From contig JAFGVZ010000081.1 in assembly GCA_016937725.1 (NCBI GenBank), positions 1 through 7,504 of the forward strand: DNA of 7,504 bases. Reading direction: 5' to 3'. Made by a program: the position numbers and the translations under genes. This document shows positions 6,368-7,504 of the stretch, one piece after another. Position 1 is the first letter of the stretch. Every line of letters starts with the position of its first letter. The notes under the pieces are model-generated. The model saw only the letters and a program-made list of their open reading frames with translations. It did not search any database and had not been told where the DNA came from. Origin of the DNA: Paracoccaceae bacterium. Its GTDB lineage: Bacteria > Pseudomonadota > Alphaproteobacteria > Rhodobacterales > Rhodobacteraceae.

Positions 6368-6399
6368 GGCCCGCACTCCTCCCAGGTGCGGGCCGTTTT
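6368..6399 (+). terminator. Intrinsic terminator of the oxidoreductase operon
   Basis: A perfect 9-bp stem (GGCCCGCAC at 6368-6376 with GTGCGGGCC at 6386-6394) with a 9-base loop is followed by GTTTTCGTCTT. It lies 51 bases past the membrane-protein stop. A second, weaker CACGGG/CCCGTG pairing (6325-6330 with 6357-6362) precedes it. Confidence 0.85.
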
Positions 6400-6403
6400 C
6401 GTC

Positions 6404-6432
6404 TTGGCAGGGCAGGGGCTTGGGATTAGGGT
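6404..6432 (+). promoter_or_regulatory. Candidate sigma-70-type promoter for the cysS leader
   Basis: TTGGCA (6404-6409, five of six to TTGACA), a 17-base spacer and TAGGGT (6427-6432, three of six to TATAAT, including the first, second and last bases) form a plausible promoter just after the upstream terminator. The predicted start site is near 6439-6440, so the leader frame's ATG would be at or next to +1. The -10 is weak; no mapping is available. Confidence 0.4.
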
Positions 6433-6439
6433 TTCGCCC

Positions 6440-6484
6440 ATGAACCGCTTGACCCGCCCCCTTTGCTGCTGCATCTGCCGCTAA
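6440..6484 (+). CDS. Cysteine-rich leader peptide upstream of cysS
   Basis: A 14-codon open frame, MNRLTRPLCCCICR then TAA, lies 66 bases before the cysS start on the same strand. Codons 9, 10, 11 and 13 are all TGC, so four of the last six sense codons are cysteine. A run of the cognate amino acid's codons in a short frame before an aminoacyl-tRNA synthetase gene is the mark of a ribosome-stalling attenuator, as in the Phe-rich leader of E. coli pheST. Scarce Cys-tRNA would stall the ribosome at 6464-6478. Initiation could use AGGG at 6428-6431, eight bases upstream, or be nearly leaderless if the promoter at 6404-6432 is real. The peptide itself probably has no function. It is too short for gene finders. 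Translation is not proven, and a TGC run could arise by chance from a CTG/TGC repeat. Confidence 0.65.
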   Translation: MNRLTRPLCCCICR

Positions 6485-6552
6485 CGGCTTTGGCGGGTGG
6501 TAATACGTGTCTGATCCCTCCTGCCAAGGCACCACGCCCGAGAGGACCGGAT
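6452..6552 (+). promoter_or_regulatory. Putative translational attenuator of cysS (alternative hairpins)
   Basis: Four segments can pair in exclusive ways, folded by hand. A (ACCCGCC, 6452-6458, inside the leader frame) is fully complementary to B (GGCGGGT, 6492-6498). B with flanks (6487-6497, then 6499-6500) also pairs with C (6520-6530, then 6517-6518): eleven consecutive pairs including two G-U, one mismatch, then two more. C (ATCC and TCCT, 6514-6517 and 6519-6522) can pair with D (AGGA and GGAT, 6543-6546 and 6549-6552), covering the cysS Shine-Dalgarno and the first two bases of its start codon. A ribosome stalled on the Cys codons would cover A, let B:C form and free the cysS start. 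Without stalling, A:B would form and C:D would block it. There is no U-tract after B:C, so translational rather than transcriptional control fits better. The C:D helix is short. Confidence 0.45.
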
Positions 6553-7504
6553 GACCGAAATACGCCTGCACAACACCCGCATTCGCGACAAAGAGACCTT
6601 CGTTCCGATCGACCCCGAAAATGTGCGGATGTATGTCTGTGGCCCGACGGTTTACGATCGCGCGCATCTGGGCAATGCGCGGCCCGTGGTGGTGTTCGAC
6701 GTGCTCTATCGGCTGCTGCGCCATGTTTACGGTGCCGATCACGTCACTTATGTGCGCAATTTCACGGACGTGGATGACAAGATCAACGCGCGGGCGCGGG
6801 ACATTCAGGCGCGGGACGGGGGCGACCTGAACGCCATCATCCGCACGCTGACGGATGAAACGATCGGCTGGTATCACGCCGATATGGACGCTTTGGGCGC
6901 GCTGCGCCCGAATATGGAGCCGCGCGCGACAGAGTTCATCGTGCAGATGGTGGCGATGATCGACGGGTTGATCGCCAAGGGCCATGCCTATGCCGCCGAG
7001 GGGCATGTGCTGTTCGATGTCCGGTCATACCCCAATTATGGCCGCCTGTCGGGCCGCTCGGTCGATGACATGATCGCAGGCGCGCGGGTCGAAGTGGCCC
7101 CTTATAAACGCGACCCGATGGATTTCGTGCTTTGGAAGCCTTCGGCGGCGGATGAACCGGGCTGGGGCTCGCCTTGGGGGCGCGGGCGTCCGGGCTGGCA
7201 TATCGAATGCTCGGCCATGGCAGATGAATTGCTGGGCGCTTCGTTCGATATCCACGGCGGCGGGATCGACCTGCAATTCCCCCACCACGAAAACGAGATC
7301 GCGCAAAGCTGCTGCGCCCACCCCGATGCGGGGTTTGCGAGTTTTTGGCTGCACAATGAAATGGTGCAGGTCGAGGGCAAGAAGATGTCCAAGAGCCTGG
7401 GCAATTTCTTTACCGTGCGGGATTTGTTAGATCAGGGCTGGCCGGGCGAGGTGATCCGGTTCGTGATACTGTCGACGCATTACCGCAAGCCGATGGATTG
7501 GACG
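6551..7504 (+). CDS. cysS: Cysteinyl-tRNA synthetase, N-terminal two-thirds (3' end outside window)
   Basis: The frame is open to the right edge, 318 residues of a family usually about 460-490 long. It charges tRNA-Cys with cysteine in the cytoplasm, in two steps through cysteinyl-adenylate. Visible class I landmarks are MYVCGPTVYDRAHLGNARP (27-45), with Zn ligand C30 and the HIGH motif as HLGN (39-42); NFTDVDDKIN (70-79); GWHIECSAM (215-223) with Zn ligand C220; DIHGGGIDLQFPHHENEIAQS (233-253) with Zn ligands H245 and E249; and KMSKSLGN (278-285). All catalytic and zinc residues expected in this part are intact. AGAGGA at 6541-6546 lies four bases before the ATG and sets the start. The missing portion would hold the rest of the anticodon-binding region. 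The gene is separated from the upstream operon by a terminator and preceded by a Cys-codon-rich leader frame, suggesting control by Cys-tRNA charging. Confidence 0.97.
   Translation, partial: MTEIRLHNTRIRDKETFVPIDPENVRMYVCGPTVYDRAHLGNARPVVVFDVLYRLLRHVYGADHVTYVRNFTDVDDKINARARDIQARDGGDLNAIIRTLTDETIGWYHADMDALGALRPNMEPRATEFIVQMVAMIDGLIAKGHAYAAEGHVLFDVRSYPNYGRLSGRSVDDMIAGARVEVAPYKRDPMDFVLWKPSAADEPGWGSPWGRGRPGWHIECSAMADELLGASFDIHGGGIDLQFPHHENEIAQSCCAHPDAGFASFWLHNEMVQVEGKKMSKSLGNFFTVRDLLDQGWPGEVIRFVILSTHYRKPMDWT

Noticed and set aside
5771..7006. Minus-strand open frame of 411 codons crossing the membrane protein, terminator and cysS
   Set aside because: It runs through a strong plus-strand terminator and two well-supported genes; composition is typical of an antisense shadow.

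Overview
This window looks like chromosomal DNA of a high-GC alphaproteobacterium, most likely a member of the Rhodobacterales (Rhodobacteraceae). The support is the codon bias, the abundance of GCGCGC words, an Rrf2 regulator of the type common in that group, and a small three-helix membrane protein I associate with the DUF5368 family. No phage, IS, integrase, tRNA, rRNA or CRISPR was seen. All of this rests on reading the sequence by eye; no database was searched.

Left part (1-2918, minus strand): three genes apparently transcribed together from right to left. They are a WecG/TagA/CpsF-type glycosyltransferase (2157-2918), an anchored SGNH-fold hydrolase-like protein (1096-2079), and a secreted protein with a clan GH-A-like Asn-Glu signature that runs off the left edge (2-1096). 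The last two overlap by one base (TGATG). The set suggests synthesis and envelope-side trimming or modification of an exopolysaccharide.

Middle part (2919-4391, minus strand): a secreted DUF4394-type protein (3029-3799) followed by a terminator, and upstream of it an Rrf2-family regulator with three cysteines for an Fe-S cluster (3897-4391).

Right-middle part (4392-6405, plus strand): divergent from the regulator is a Tat-exported type II sulfide:quinone oxidoreductase-like flavoprotein (4618-5937), then a small membrane protein (5960-6316), ending at a strong terminator (6368-6399). The 226-base divergent region holds an FNR-like box and a tandem repeat resembling NsrR half-sites. Sulfide or persulfide oxidation in the periplasm under control of an Fe-S (NO, O2 or sulfide responsive) regulator is the likely theme.

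Right end (6404-7504, plus strand): the start of cysS, cysteinyl-tRNA synthetase, cut by the window edge. Just upstream lies a 14-residue open frame, MNRLTRPLCCCICR, with four Cys codons in its last six sense codons. Flanking segments can form alternative hairpins, one of which would cover the cysS ribosome-binding site and start codon. This looks like a cysteine-sensing translational attenuator and is the most interesting item in the window.
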